A stretch of 21,813 bases of DNA from an uncultured Comamonadaceae bacterium (GTDB lineage: Bacteria > Pseudomonadota > Gammaproteobacteria > Burkholderiales > Burkholderiaceae_C): assembly GCA_937871735.1 (NCBI GenBank), contig CALMOI010000238.1, forward strand, positions 1 to 21,813, in the 5' to 3' direction. Each line of letters begins with the position of its first letter. Positions within the stretch are counted from its first letter, which is position 1. Below, piece by piece: positions 1-7,972 of this stretch. The notes beneath the pieces were generated by a model. That model saw only the letters and a program-made list of their open reading frames with translations, did no database searches and was not told the DNA's origin. Made by a program: the position numbers and the translations under genes.

Positions 1-969
1 GCCCTGCCCCAGCACCAAGCCCTGTTCCAAGCCCACGGCCTGAACCCCGCCGACTTGCTGACCGAACGCGACGCCCGCTACTGGGACTTCAAAGCCGAAT
101 TCACCGACAAAGCCCAGCTCAAACCCGCCATCGAAACCAACCCCGGCTTGCTGGCGCAAGAAGCCGCCGTGCGCACCGCCTTTGAAAACTGGTGGGCCGC
201 CCACAGCCCGCGCATCACCGCGCTGGCCGAGGCGCAAAGCTTTGTCGGCCTGCGCAACGAGCTGCTGGACAGTTTTAGCCAGACGCTGGAGCAAGTGGGC
301 ATGCTCGACCCGTTTCAGGTGCGCGGCATCGTGGCCGGGTTTTGGAACCAGAGCAAATACGACTTTCTGACCCTGATGGCACGCGGCGCGCACGGCGTGG
401 TCGATGCGTGGCGCACCAGCATCGTCACCGGGCTGGAAGACAAGGACAGCAAAGACCGTCCGCTAGAACACAAGCTGGTCAAGTTATTGATGGGCAGCTT
501 TGTGGCCGGGCTGGAAGAGCTGGAAGCCCAAAAAGCCGAGCTAGAAGGCCAAATCAAAGCCGCCACCCCCGACAAAACCGAAGACGGCGAAAACGCTGAC
601 GGTGCCGCAGAAGCCGAAGACGCGGACGAAGCCACCGCTGTGGACGAGGCCCAGCTCAAAGTCTGGAAGAAAGACCTGACCGCCCTGAAAAAGCGCATCA
701 AAGCCAAAAACGACGGCCTGACCCTGGAGCTGAACCAATCGGTGCAAGGCTTGGACAGCGCCGCCGCCGCCCAGTTGCTGCTGACCATCTTGCACACCGA
801 CATGCAGCGCATTGTCGAAAGCTACATCACCCGCCAACGCCAGCAGGTGGTGGCGGCGTTTGAAAACTGGTGGGACAAGTACAAGGTGACGCTGACCGAG
901 ATTGAGCGCGAGCGCGATGCGGCGGCGAATCAGCTTCAGGGGTTTTTGAAGGGGCTGGGGTATGTCTAA
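1..969 (+). CDS. hsdM: Type I restriction-modification DNA methyltransferase subunit HsdM, C-terminal part (5' truncated by window)
   Basis: The frame is open from base 1, so 322 residues of the C-terminal part are visible. HsdM is the N6-adenine methyltransferase subunit of a type I enzyme and pairs with HsdS to modify DNA. The catalytic motifs (SAM loop, NPPY) would lie upstream of the window and cannot be checked. Visible are helical, charged segments: a Glu/Lys/Leu-rich coiled-coil-like stretch near residues 170-190, an acidic Ala/Glu/Asp linker near 191-216, and a basic helix near 218-240. The pentapeptide FENWW occurs twice, at residues 61-65 and 287-291. The assignment rests on these C-terminal features and on the 8-bp overlap with hsdS followed by hsdR. 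A start at base 55 (TTG) would be artificial because the frame continues upstream. Confidence 0.88.
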   Translation, partial: ALPQHQALFQAHGLNPADLLTERDARYWDFKAEFTDKAQLKPAIETNPGLLAQEAAVRTAFENWWAAHSPRITALAEAQSFVGLRNELLDSFSQTLEQVGMLDPFQVRGIVAGFWNQSKYDFLTLMARGAHGVVDAWRTSIVTGLEDKDSKDRPLEHKLVKLLMGSFVAGLEELEAQKAELEGQIKAATPDKTEDGENADGAAEAEDADEATAVDEAQLKVWKKDLTALKKRIKAKNDGLTLELNQSVQGLDSAAAAQLLLTILHTDMQRIVESYITRQRQQVVAAFENWWDKYKVTLTEIERERDAAANQLQGFLKGLGYV

Positions 970-2194
970 GCAACCATTGTCTGTGTATGAATCAGCAGGC
1001 GAGATTGAACTTGGCCGAGGTGAAGTAATTTCCACAACTGATCTCTCAGCACACCCCGGAAATTACCCAGTCTACTCGTCATCCGCAGTAGGCGAAGGCA
1101 TATTCGGTAAATATGGCCGCCACATGTTTGATGAAGAATTAATTACATGGTCTATCGATGGCGGCGGAAAACCATTTTATAGAAAAAAACACAAATACTC
1201 CGTAACCAATGTTTGTGGATTTTTAAGAATTCATCGACGCGACCTCTGGAACTATCGTTACCTACACGCAATACTTGAGAGATTGCAATCCGGCATTCAA
1301 TTTGATTATCAAATGAAAGCCCACCCAAGTGTTATTCGAGAACTTTACAAACTTGAGCGAATTCCTCTTGCAGAACAAAATGCAATTGCAGACGTACTCG
1401 ACACCCTCGACACCGCCATCCACCAAACCGAGGCCATCGTCGAAAAGCTCAAGCAGGTCAAACAGGGCTTGCTGCACGACTTGCTGACCAGGGGCGTGGA
1501 TGCCAACGGTGAGCTGCGCCCCAGCTACGAAGAGGCTCCGCATCTTTACCAAGACTCACCGCTGGGGTGGATTCCGAAGGAGTGGGAATGTAGACAGCTT
1601 GAGAAGCTAGCCAAGTATGTGAATGGCAAAACATTTGATGCTGGGGCTTGGTCTGACATTGGCATTCCAATTATAAGAATACAGAATTTAAATGGATCAC
1701 CAGAGTTTAATTACTACACAGGAAAAGTCAATGAAGCATGGCACATATATCCCGGAGATTTATTATTCGCCTGGGCTGGTCAGCGCGGAGTTTCCTTCGG
1801 GGCGAGGCTGTGGCAAGGGCCTGAAGGCGTACTTAACCAGCACATTTTCAAAGTAACACCAAATCCAGAAATAATATCAAAAACATACCTTTTCCATCTA
1901 CTTCGGTTCAGACAGACGACAATAGAAGACTCGGCGCACGGATTCAAGGACTCTTTTCTTCATGTAACTCGTGGTGAACTTGGTGAAATATTCGCAGCAA
2001 TTCCTTCACTGAGGGAGCAGAGCCTCATTGAAGAGCGAATATTCGCATATGAAAAAAAATTATTGAATGAGGAAATCCGTTTGAAAAAGCTACAACGGAT
2101 GAAATCCGCCCTCATGAACGACCTGCTCACAGGCCGCGTGCGCGTCACGCCGCTGCTACAAGGCACCTCACAGACCCCAAAATTTGAGCCATAG
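962..2194 (+). CDS. hsdS: Type I restriction-modification specificity subunit HsdS
   Basis: A 410-residue DNA-recognition subunit that sets the target sequence for HsdM and HsdR. It has the classic two-fold layout. TRD1 is about residues 1-135. A conserved helical spacer at about 136-187 contains LKQVKQGLLHDLLTRG. TRD2 is about 200-346. A distal helical region at about 347-396 contains LKKLQRMKSALMNDLLTGR, an imperfect repeat of the first spacer. Length is normal for the family. The ATG start overlaps the hsdM stop by 8 bp, which implies translational coupling. The two TRDs are strongly AT-rich (hand count 21/60 GC at 1141-1200 and 20/60 at 1681-1740), while the spacer between them is GC-rich (35/60 at 1441-1500). 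TRD1 seems short at its N-terminus and lacks the usual opening motif, but no frameshift is visible. The DNA target cannot be read from sequence. Confidence 0.93.
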   Translation: MSKQPLSVYESAGEIELGRGEVISTTDLSAHPGNYPVYSSSAVGEGIFGKYGRHMFDEELITWSIDGGGKPFYRKKHKYSVTNVCGFLRIHRRDLWNYRYLHAILERLQSGIQFDYQMKAHPSVIRELYKLERIPLAEQNAIADVLDTLDTAIHQTEAIVEKLKQVKQGLLHDLLTRGVDANGELRPSYEEAPHLYQDSPLGWIPKEWECRQLEKLAKYVNGKTFDAGAWSDIGIPIIRIQNLNGSPEFNYYTGKVNEAWHIYPGDLLFAWAGQRGVSFGARLWQGPEGVLNQHIFKVTPNPEIISKTYLFHLLRFRQTTIEDSAHGFKDSFLHVTRGELGEIFAAIPSLREQSLIEERIFAYEKKLLNEEIRLKKLQRMKSALMNDLLTGRVRVTPLLQGTSQTPKFEP

Positions 2195-2207
2195 CAGGCT
2201 AGGCTCA
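2185..2207 (+). other. Small inverted repeat at the hsdS/hsdR junction
   Basis: TGAGCC (2185-2190) and GGCTCA (2202-2207) form a 6-bp stem around an 11-base loop that contains the hsdS stop codon. A competing nested pairing, AGCC/GGCT (2187-2190 with 2197-2200), is possible. There is no T-tract, so it is not a convincing terminator. It could modulate hsdR translation, or be chance. Confidence 0.3.
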
Positions 2208-2233
2208 TGAACTGATACGCAGGGAGACAACTG

Positions 2234-5200
2234 ATGGAATGGGAACTCACCGAGGTCGAACAACCGTTCGTCCAACAACTCCAGGGCCTGGGCTGGACGC
2301 ACATGGCGGGCAGCCTAGACAAGCCTGCCGCCACGGGCCGCAGCAGCTTTGCCGAGGTGATTCAAGCCGACGTGCTGCGCGCCCAACTGGCCCGCATCAA
2401 CCTGCGCCCGCAGGGCGAGCAGTGGCTGCCCTGGCTGGATGCAGATCGGCTGGCCGAGGCGGTGGCGGCGCTGACCCGCTTGGCCCAGCCCCGGCTGATC
2501 GAGGCCAACCAAGCCGCCACCGAGTTGCTGCTGCTGGGCCTGACGGTGGACGGCCTGCCCGGCTGGGACGGCGGGCGCAGCCAGACCATCCGCTTCATCG
2601 ACTGGGACACGCCCGCCAACAACACGTTCACCGTGGTCAGCCAGTACCGCGTGGACTGCCCGCCGGGCTACGACAGCGGCAAACAGTTCATCGTGCCCGA
2701 CTTGGTGCTGCTGGTGAACGGCATCCCGCTGGTGGTGGTGGAGTGCAAAAGCCCCTCGGTGCCCGAGCCGCTGGCGGAGGCGGTTGACCAACTGCGCCGC
2801 TACAGCAACCAGCGCCGCGCCAACCACGAGGTGCAAGACCACGAGGGCAACGAGCCCCTGTTTGCCACCTGCCAGTTGCTGGTGGCCACCTGCTTTAACG
2901 CGGCGCGGGTGGGCACGGTGGGCGGCTTGTTTGAGCACTTTGCCAGTTGGAAAACGGTGGCCCCAGCGCGCGAGGAGGACGTGGCCGCCCACCTGGGCGT
3001 GCCTGCACTGTCGGCGCAGCAGCGGCTGGTGGCGGGCCTGCTGAGCCGGGCCAACCTGCTGGACATCGTGCGGCACTACACGCTGTTCATGCAGGTGGGC
3101 GGGCAGACCATCAAGACGGTGTGCCGCTACCAGCAGTTTCGTGCCGTCAGCAAAGCCATTGCCCGGCTCCAGACCGGCAAAACGCGCCAGCAAGACGGCG
3201 AGCACGACCGGCGCGGCGGCGTGATTTGGCACACCCAAGGTTCGGGCAAGTCGCTGACGATGGTGTTTTTGCTGCGCAAACTGCGCACCGACCCGCGTCT
3301 GCGCCGCTTCAAGGTGGTGGTGGTCACCGACCGCAAAGACCTGCAAGCCCAGCTCAGCGCCACCGCCACGCTGACGGGCGAGCGGGTGGAGGTGGCCACC
3401 TCCATCGCCAGCGTGCAGCAACTGGTGCGGCGCAAGGGGCCGGGTTTGGTGTTTGCCACCATCCAAAAGTACCGCGACCCCGACGCGGCGGGTGAACCCG
3501 GCCTGCGCGCTGCCGATCTGCCCCGCAGCGGGGCCAGCCCCGGCGTGAGCGAACCCGCCGCGCCCTATGCCCCGTCGTCGGCCCGGCCTTCCGGCACCAA
3601 GGGGTTTGAGGTGCTGAACGACGACGACAGCATCCTGGTGTTGATTGACGAGGCGCACCGCAGCCACACCAAAGACTCGCACGCCTACCTGATGGCGGGC
3701 ATTCCCAACGCGGCCAAGATCGGCTTTACCGGCACGCCGATCCTGATGGGCGACAAAAAGCGCAGCCACGAGATTTTTGGCGACTTCATCGACCGCTACA
3801 CCATCCGCCAAGCCGAAGAAGACGGGGCCACCGTGCCCGTGCTGTACGAGGGCCGCACCGCCCGTGGCGCGGTCAAAGACGGGGCCAGTCTGGACGATTT
3901 GTTTGACGACCTGTTCAGCACGCACAGCGCCCAAGAGCTGGAGGCCATCAAGCAAAAGTACGCCACCCAGGGCCAGATTTTTGAGGCCCCGCAGCTCATC
4001 GCCGACAAGGCGCGCGACATGCTGCGCCACTACGTGACCCACATCTTGCCCAACGGCCACAAGGCGCAGGTGGTGGCCTACAGCCGCTTGGCCGCCGTTC
4101 GCTACACCGCCGCGCTGGAGGCCGCGCGCACCGAGCTGCTGGCCCAAGCTGCCGCCCTGCCCCCGGCTGACCGGGCGCTGGACGACATGGCGCTGTGCCT
4201 GCGCCCGCCCCTGGTGCGTGCCCAAGTGCAGGCGTGGCGCTACCGCGAGCTGCTGCAACAGATCGAGTTTGCGGCGGTGATTTCGGGTGGCAACAACGAC
4301 GACCCAGCCTGGAAGTCATGGACAGACGCCGCCGCCAACGAGGCGCGCATCCAACGCTTTAAAAAGCCGCTGCGCCACGCCCAGCCGGGCAAGGCCGACC
4401 CGCTGGCGTTTTTGGTGGTCAAGTCCATGCTGCTGACGGGCTTTGATGCGCCGATTGAAGGCGTGATGTACCTGGATCGCCCCATCCGCGAGGCCGAACT
4501 GCTGCAAGCCATTGCCCGCGTCAACCGCACCGGATTTGGCAAGCGTGCGGGCATGGTGGTGGACTACTTTGGCGTGGTGCAGCACCTGAAAGAAGCCCTG
4601 GCCGCCTACGCCGACGAAGACGTGGACGGCGCGCTGCGCAGCCTGAAGGACGAAATCCCCGCCCTGCGTGACCGCCACCTGCGCGTGGTCAACCTGTTTC
4701 GCAGCCACCAGATCGAGTCGCTGGACGACACCAACGCCTGCATTGAACTGCTGGCGAACGAGCGGCTGCGCGCCGAGTTCACGGTCAAACTCAAGGCGTT
4801 TTTGGCTTCGCTGGACATGGTGCTGCCCCGCCCCGAGGGGTTGCCCTTTACCCAGGACGCCAAAACCCTGGCCTACATCCACGCCTGCGCCCGCAACCGC
4901 TACAAAGACACCCCCATCTTGGGCAAAGACGTGGGGGCCAAGGTGCGCAAGCTGATTGATGACCATGTGATCTCGCTGGGCGTAGACCCCAAGATCCCGC
5001 CGATTACGCTGACCGATGCCGACTTTGAGGCGCATGTCTCGCGCCAAGCCAACGACCGCGCCAAGGCGTCAGAGATGGAGCACGCCATCCGCTCGCACAT
5101 CCGCCAGCACCTTGACGAAGACCCGGTGTGGTTTCGCAAGCTCAGCGAGCGCCTGGACGACATCCTGCAAACGCTGGCAGGCCAGTGGGCCAGCTTGATG

Positions 5201-5575
5201 GCCGCCATGCAGCACCTGATCGACCAGATTCACACCGGCACCGCAGACGACAGCGCTGCCATGCCCAATCTGCCCGAGCACTACACCCCGTTTCTGCGAC
5301 TGCTGCTAGAAGCTGCCGTGGGCACAGCGCCCGCCAGCGAAGCCCAGTTGCTACCCGCCCGTGACCTGACGGTGGAGCTGGTGGACATGATCTCCGCCGA
5401 GCTGAGCGACACCTTTTGGGAGCCGCACAAGCGCCCCGCGCAAGATGCGCTAGGCACCCGGTTGTTCAGGCTGTTGGTCAGCTCCAAACAAGTGCCGCGC
5501 GCGGCCATCCCGGCGCTGCGTGACAAGTTGATGGACTTGGCCCGCGCCAATTCAAGCAAGTTGCAGCAAGCATGA
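2234..5575 (+). CDS. hsdR: Type I restriction endonuclease/translocase subunit HsdR
   Basis: The 1113-residue motor and nuclease subunit, which translocates DNA using ATP and cleaves unmodified DNA in complex with HsdM and HsdS. The N-terminal PD-(D/E)xK nuclease shows D156 and E170-C-K172 (VVVECKS), followed by a QxxxY motif (Q186-Y190). The SF2 helicase core has Walker A at 333-340 (HTQGSGKS), the DEAH box at 472-478 (DEAHRSH), TGTP at 499-502, TGFDAP at 735-740 and motif VI QAIARVNR at 758-765. All key residues are present, so the enzyme looks intact. The ATG is preceded by AGGGAG at 2221-2226 with a 7-base gap. An Ala/Pro/Ser-rich stretch at about 418-456 between the early motifs and the DEAH box looks like a low-complexity insertion. 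The stop overlaps the next gene by 4 bp. Confidence 0.97.
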   Translation: MEWELTEVEQPFVQQLQGLGWTHMAGSLDKPAATGRSSFAEVIQADVLRAQLARINLRPQGEQWLPWLDADRLAEAVAALTRLAQPRLIEANQAATELLLLGLTVDGLPGWDGGRSQTIRFIDWDTPANNTFTVVSQYRVDCPPGYDSGKQFIVPDLVLLVNGIPLVVVECKSPSVPEPLAEAVDQLRRYSNQRRANHEVQDHEGNEPLFATCQLLVATCFNAARVGTVGGLFEHFASWKTVAPAREEDVAAHLGVPALSAQQRLVAGLLSRANLLDIVRHYTLFMQVGGQTIKTVCRYQQFRAVSKAIARLQTGKTRQQDGEHDRRGGVIWHTQGSGKSLTMVFLLRKLRTDPRLRRFKVVVVTDRKDLQAQLSATATLTGERVEVATSIASVQQLVRRKGPGLVFATIQKYRDPDAAGEPGLRAADLPRSGASPGVSEPAAPYAPSSARPSGTKGFEVLNDDDSILVLIDEAHRSHTKDSHAYLMAGIPNAAKIGFTGTPILMGDKKRSHEIFGDFIDRYTIRQAEEDGATVPVLYEGRTARGAVKDGASLDDLFDDLFSTHSAQELEAIKQKYATQGQIFEAPQLIADKARDMLRHYVTHILPNGHKAQVVAYSRLAAVRYTAALEAARTELLAQAAALPPADRALDDMALCLRPPLVRAQVQAWRYRELLQQIEFAAVISGGNNDDPAWKSWTDAAANEARIQRFKKPLRHAQPGKADPLAFLVVKSMLLTGFDAPIEGVMYLDRPIREAELLQAIARVNRTGFGKRAGMVVDYFGVVQHLKEALAAYADEDVDGALRSLKDEIPALRDRHLRVVNLFRSHQIESLDDTNACIELLANERLRAEFTVKLKAFLASLDMVLPRPEGLPFTQDAKTLAYIHACARNRYKDTPILGKDVGAKVRKLIDDHVISLGVDPKIPPITLTDADFEAHVSRQANDRAKASEMEHAIRSHIRQHLDEDPVWFRKLSERLDDILQTLAGQWASLMAAMQHLIDQIHTGTADDSAAMPNLPEHYTPFLRLLLEAAVGTAPASEAQLLPARDLTVELVDMISAELSDTFWEPHKRPAQDALGTRLFRLLVSSKQVPRAAIPALRDKLMDLARANSSKLQQA

Positions 5576-6279
5576 GCGTATTGACGGTCGATGACCTGAC
5601 GTTTGAACTCAAACCCAGCAGCAGCCGCCGCACGCTGGAGATCACCGTGGATCGCAGCGGCGAGCTGGTGCTGCTGGCCCCTCCCGAGGTGCCCGAGGCG
5701 CAGTTACGCGAGTTTGTGCTCGCCAAGCGTTTCTGGATTTACACCAAGCTGGCCGAGAAAGACCGGCTGCAAAAGGTGGTGCCGGTCAAATCCTTTGTGG
5801 ATGGCGAGGGCTTTTTGTACCTAGGTCGCAGCTACCGGCTGCGGCTGATTGATCCGCAGCAAGAGGCGCAACAAGTGCCGATCAAGTTGCTCAATGGCCG
5901 CTTCATGCTGCGGCGCGACCGGGTGGCTGACGCCCGCGCTCATCTGGTGCAGTGGTACAGCCGACACGCCCAGCCGTGGCTATGGGCCAAGGTGCAGGAG
6001 TACGTGGCCCGCATGGAAGTGCAGCCCGCGAGCCTGCGGGTGCAAGACCTGGGCTACCGCTGGGGCTCATGCGGCAAGGGCGACACCCTGTACTTCCACT
6101 GGAAAACCATCTTGCTGCCCCCGCGCGTTGCCGAATACGTGGTGGTGCATGAGCTGGCCCACCTGCACCAGCCCCACCACACGCCGCAGTTCTGGCACCG
6201 GGTCGAGCGGGCGCTACCTGATTTCGAGCGCCGCAAAACCTGGCTGGCTGAGCACGGCATGGATGTCGAGGGGCTGTGA
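5572..6279 (+). CDS. YgjP/SprT-like (DUF45) zinc metallopeptidase
   Basis: A 235-residue protein of the YgjP-like metal-dependent hydrolase family. The hallmark RWGSC is at 163-167. The zinc motif HELAH is at 193-197, with the likely third ligand H203 in the following HTPQFW segment. The order RWGSC, HExxH, HxxxFW is the family signature. No signal peptide or membrane segment is visible, so it should be cytoplasmic. The ATG lies in an ATGA overlap with the hsdR stop, so it is almost certainly co-translated with HsdR. Homologues often sit beside type I hsdR genes (recalled from general knowledge), which suggests a role with the restriction system, but the substrate is unknown. A protease acting on HsdR or on complex subunits is a possibility only. 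Confidence 0.9.
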   Translation: MSVLTVDDLTFELKPSSSRRTLEITVDRSGELVLLAPPEVPEAQLREFVLAKRFWIYTKLAEKDRLQKVVPVKSFVDGEGFLYLGRSYRLRLIDPQQEAQQVPIKLLNGRFMLRRDRVADARAHLVQWYSRHAQPWLWAKVQEYVARMEVQPASLRVQDLGYRWGSCGKGDTLYFHWKTILLPPRVAEYVVVHELAHLHQPHHTPQFWHRVERALPDFERRKTWLAEHGMDVEGL

Positions 6280-6289
6280 CGGGCCGCCG

Positions 6290-7828
6290 CTAGTCCTCAG
6301 AGCTTCTATCGGCCAGACAGCGCTGCACCTCGGCCTCGATGGCGTCTAGCGTGGCAACAGGCACGCGGTCGGCGTAGCGTTTGCGGCGGGTTTTGGAGAG
6401 CACGCCGCCTTGCTCGAAGGCGCAGAGGATCAGGGTGGACAGGTCGCTGCTGCGCAGGTCGTAGTGCGCGTTGATGGCGTGGAACACCCGGTCAAAGTCG
6501 GCCAGAAACTGCGTCTCGTGCTGCAAGTCTTGCTGTAGCGCGGCCTGGGCCATGCGCAGGGTGAATTCCACGCACGCGGTCAGGTCGGGGTAGCGAAAAG
6601 CCACATCCGCGTCAGCGGCCCAGTCGTAGGTGTAACGGTCATCGCCCAGCCAAGTGACTTGGCACAGCTCGCGCGCCGGGCGGCTGAACGAGGTGAGCGC
6701 GGCCAGATAGTCGGCCTCGTGCCGCTTCATGGCCACCGACAGCGGCAGCACAAAGCCCGGCGGCAACTGCCCGGACTGCCCCAGGCAGTGGTGTAGCAAA
6801 AAGCGCGACAGGCGGCCATTGCCATCCATGAAAGGGTGGATGTAGACAAAACCAAACGACACCACCGCCGCCCGGATCAAGGCATCCTCGCCCGCCAAGG
6901 GGCGGTTGGCCAGGGCGATGAGCTGCGCCATCAGCGTGTAGGCCAGCTCGGGCGCGGGCGGCACGTAAGTCACGCCGACGGCACCGCGCCCCGCACTTTG
7001 CAGCCGGTTTTGCTCGGTGCGGAACTGCACCGCCATGTCCAGCGGGTTGGTCAGGATCAGGTTTTGCAGGGTGACCAGCCGCTCTTCGCTCAGCGGCTGG
7101 AGGTCGTGGGCGTGGCGCAGCAGCTTGACGAAGGCGCTGGCTTTGGTCGGGGTGGGCACCTCGCCCTCGATGGCGTAGCTGCCCTCGGTCTCGCTCAGGT
7201 AGGCCCAGCCCAGTGCCCTGTCCAGCATCTCATGCGGCGTCTGCGCCACAAACTGGCATGCTTGCCCCAGCAAATCCAAGGCTTGCAGCGCCTGGATAGC
7301 CGGGGTCAGCCGCACCACCGGGCAGTAGCGCAAGTCGCCCAAACCGTTGAAGTCGATGCGCCACTTGGGGCTGCGTTGCGCCGGGCCGCAGACGTAGCAA
7401 TCCGGCTCAAAAAACGGGGCATAAGCCGCCCCCACCTTCAAGTCGGGCGGCAGCGCCAGCGTGCGCTGATGCACCTGCTCCCACAGCCACCCCACCTTGC
7501 GCACAAACACTCCGTTGGGGGTCTGCACCAGCTGGGCGATCAAGTCCGCCGCCTCGACCTGCCGCAGGGCGTGGCTCAGGTGGTACAGGTCAACGCCTTC
7601 GTGCTTGAGGGCAAACAGCAACTGATCCAGCCAGCGCGCAGCCGGTGCCATGCGCGGCGGCACCAGGATCACACCTTCGGGCAGGCGCTGAAGGCTGGCG
7701 ACCTGGGCCACGCGGGCCTCGCCGGTCAGCAGCAGTGGCGGCAGATTGAGCTGCTCACGAATCCAGGCATAGCCCACCGGGCCGGTGGACACTGGGGGCG
7801 ATGCGGCAGGGAGTGACGGGGCGAGCAT
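6290..7828 (-). CDS. fic: Fic-family protein AMP-transferase, class II-type autoinhibited
   Basis: A 512-residue protein. The complete Fic active-site motif HPFMDGNGRLSR lies at residues 331-342 with catalytic H331. Fic enzymes usually transfer AMP (sometimes other phosphoryl groups) from nucleotides to hydroxyl side chains of target proteins. An inhibitory motif of the form (S/T)xxxE(G/N) is visible as SYAIEG at 217-222, N-terminal to the Fic core. This is the class II arrangement, in which Glu221 would block productive ATP binding. The N-terminal ~110 residues and the C-terminal ~100 residues are helical and may bind targets; I do not recognise the N-terminal domain. The gene is convergent to the metallopeptidase, with only 10 bp between their stops. 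The upstream Shine-Dalgarno is weak. Its link with the R-M operon is by position only. Confidence 0.92.
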   Translation of the reverse strand: MLAPSLPAASPPVSTGPVGYAWIREQLNLPPLLLTGEARVAQVASLQRLPEGVILVPPRMAPAARWLDQLLFALKHEGVDLYHLSHALRQVEAADLIAQLVQTPNGVFVRKVGWLWEQVHQRTLALPPDLKVGAAYAPFFEPDCYVCGPAQRSPKWRIDFNGLGDLRYCPVVRLTPAIQALQALDLLGQACQFVAQTPHEMLDRALGWAYLSETEGSYAIEGEVPTPTKASAFVKLLRHAHDLQPLSEERLVTLQNLILTNPLDMAVQFRTEQNRLQSAGRGAVGVTYVPPAPELAYTLMAQLIALANRPLAGEDALIRAAVVSFGFVYIHPFMDGNGRLSRFLLHHCLGQSGQLPPGFVLPLSVAMKRHEADYLAALTSFSRPARELCQVTWLGDDRYTYDWAADADVAFRYPDLTACVEFTLRMAQAALQQDLQHETQFLADFDRVFHAINAHYDLRSSDLSTLILCAFEQGGVLSKTRRKRYADRVPVATLDAIEAEVQRCLADRSSED

Positions 7829-7972
7829 GGAGCCTTAACAAAAAGTTCAGATCGGGGGTGTGTCGTGAGATTTTCTTCTGCGGGCGTGGAAAATCTTCAG
7901 AAATGGGGATTTTGGCGAAAAAATCTTCAGAGGTTACCTTGCCCCCTACCCTCACGTTCAGAACACCCCCGC
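7829..7972. promoter_or_regulatory. Divergent fic/orf161 intergenic region with repeated elements
   Basis: About 144 bp separate the fic start (- strand) from the chosen orf161 start (+ strand). The centre is AT-rich within a GC-rich neighbourhood. AAATCTTCAGA occurs at 7891-7901 and again at 7921-7931, exactly 30 bp apart. An inverted pair AGATTTTC (7868-7875) / GAAAATCT (7889-7896) surrounds a 13-base centre. Read toward fic, the elements are CTGAAGATTTT twice, then an AGAAAATCT variant. No strong sigma-70 promoter is obvious. The spacing fits a cooperative repressor site, but no regulator can be named. Confidence 0.5.

Noticed and set aside
2315..4258. 647-codon open frame on the - strand across hsdR
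   Set aside because: It is antisense to a gene with all nuclease and helicase motifs. The product is His/Gln/Val-rich without domain signatures, typical of a GC-rich shadow frame.
7868..7931. CRISPR-like array
   Set aside because: Only two exact 11-base repeats and one partial copy exist, far too short and too few for a CRISPR array.
7865..7972. Extended start for orf161
   Set aside because: The added 36 residues run through the repeat and dyad of the intergenic region and show no ribosome site.
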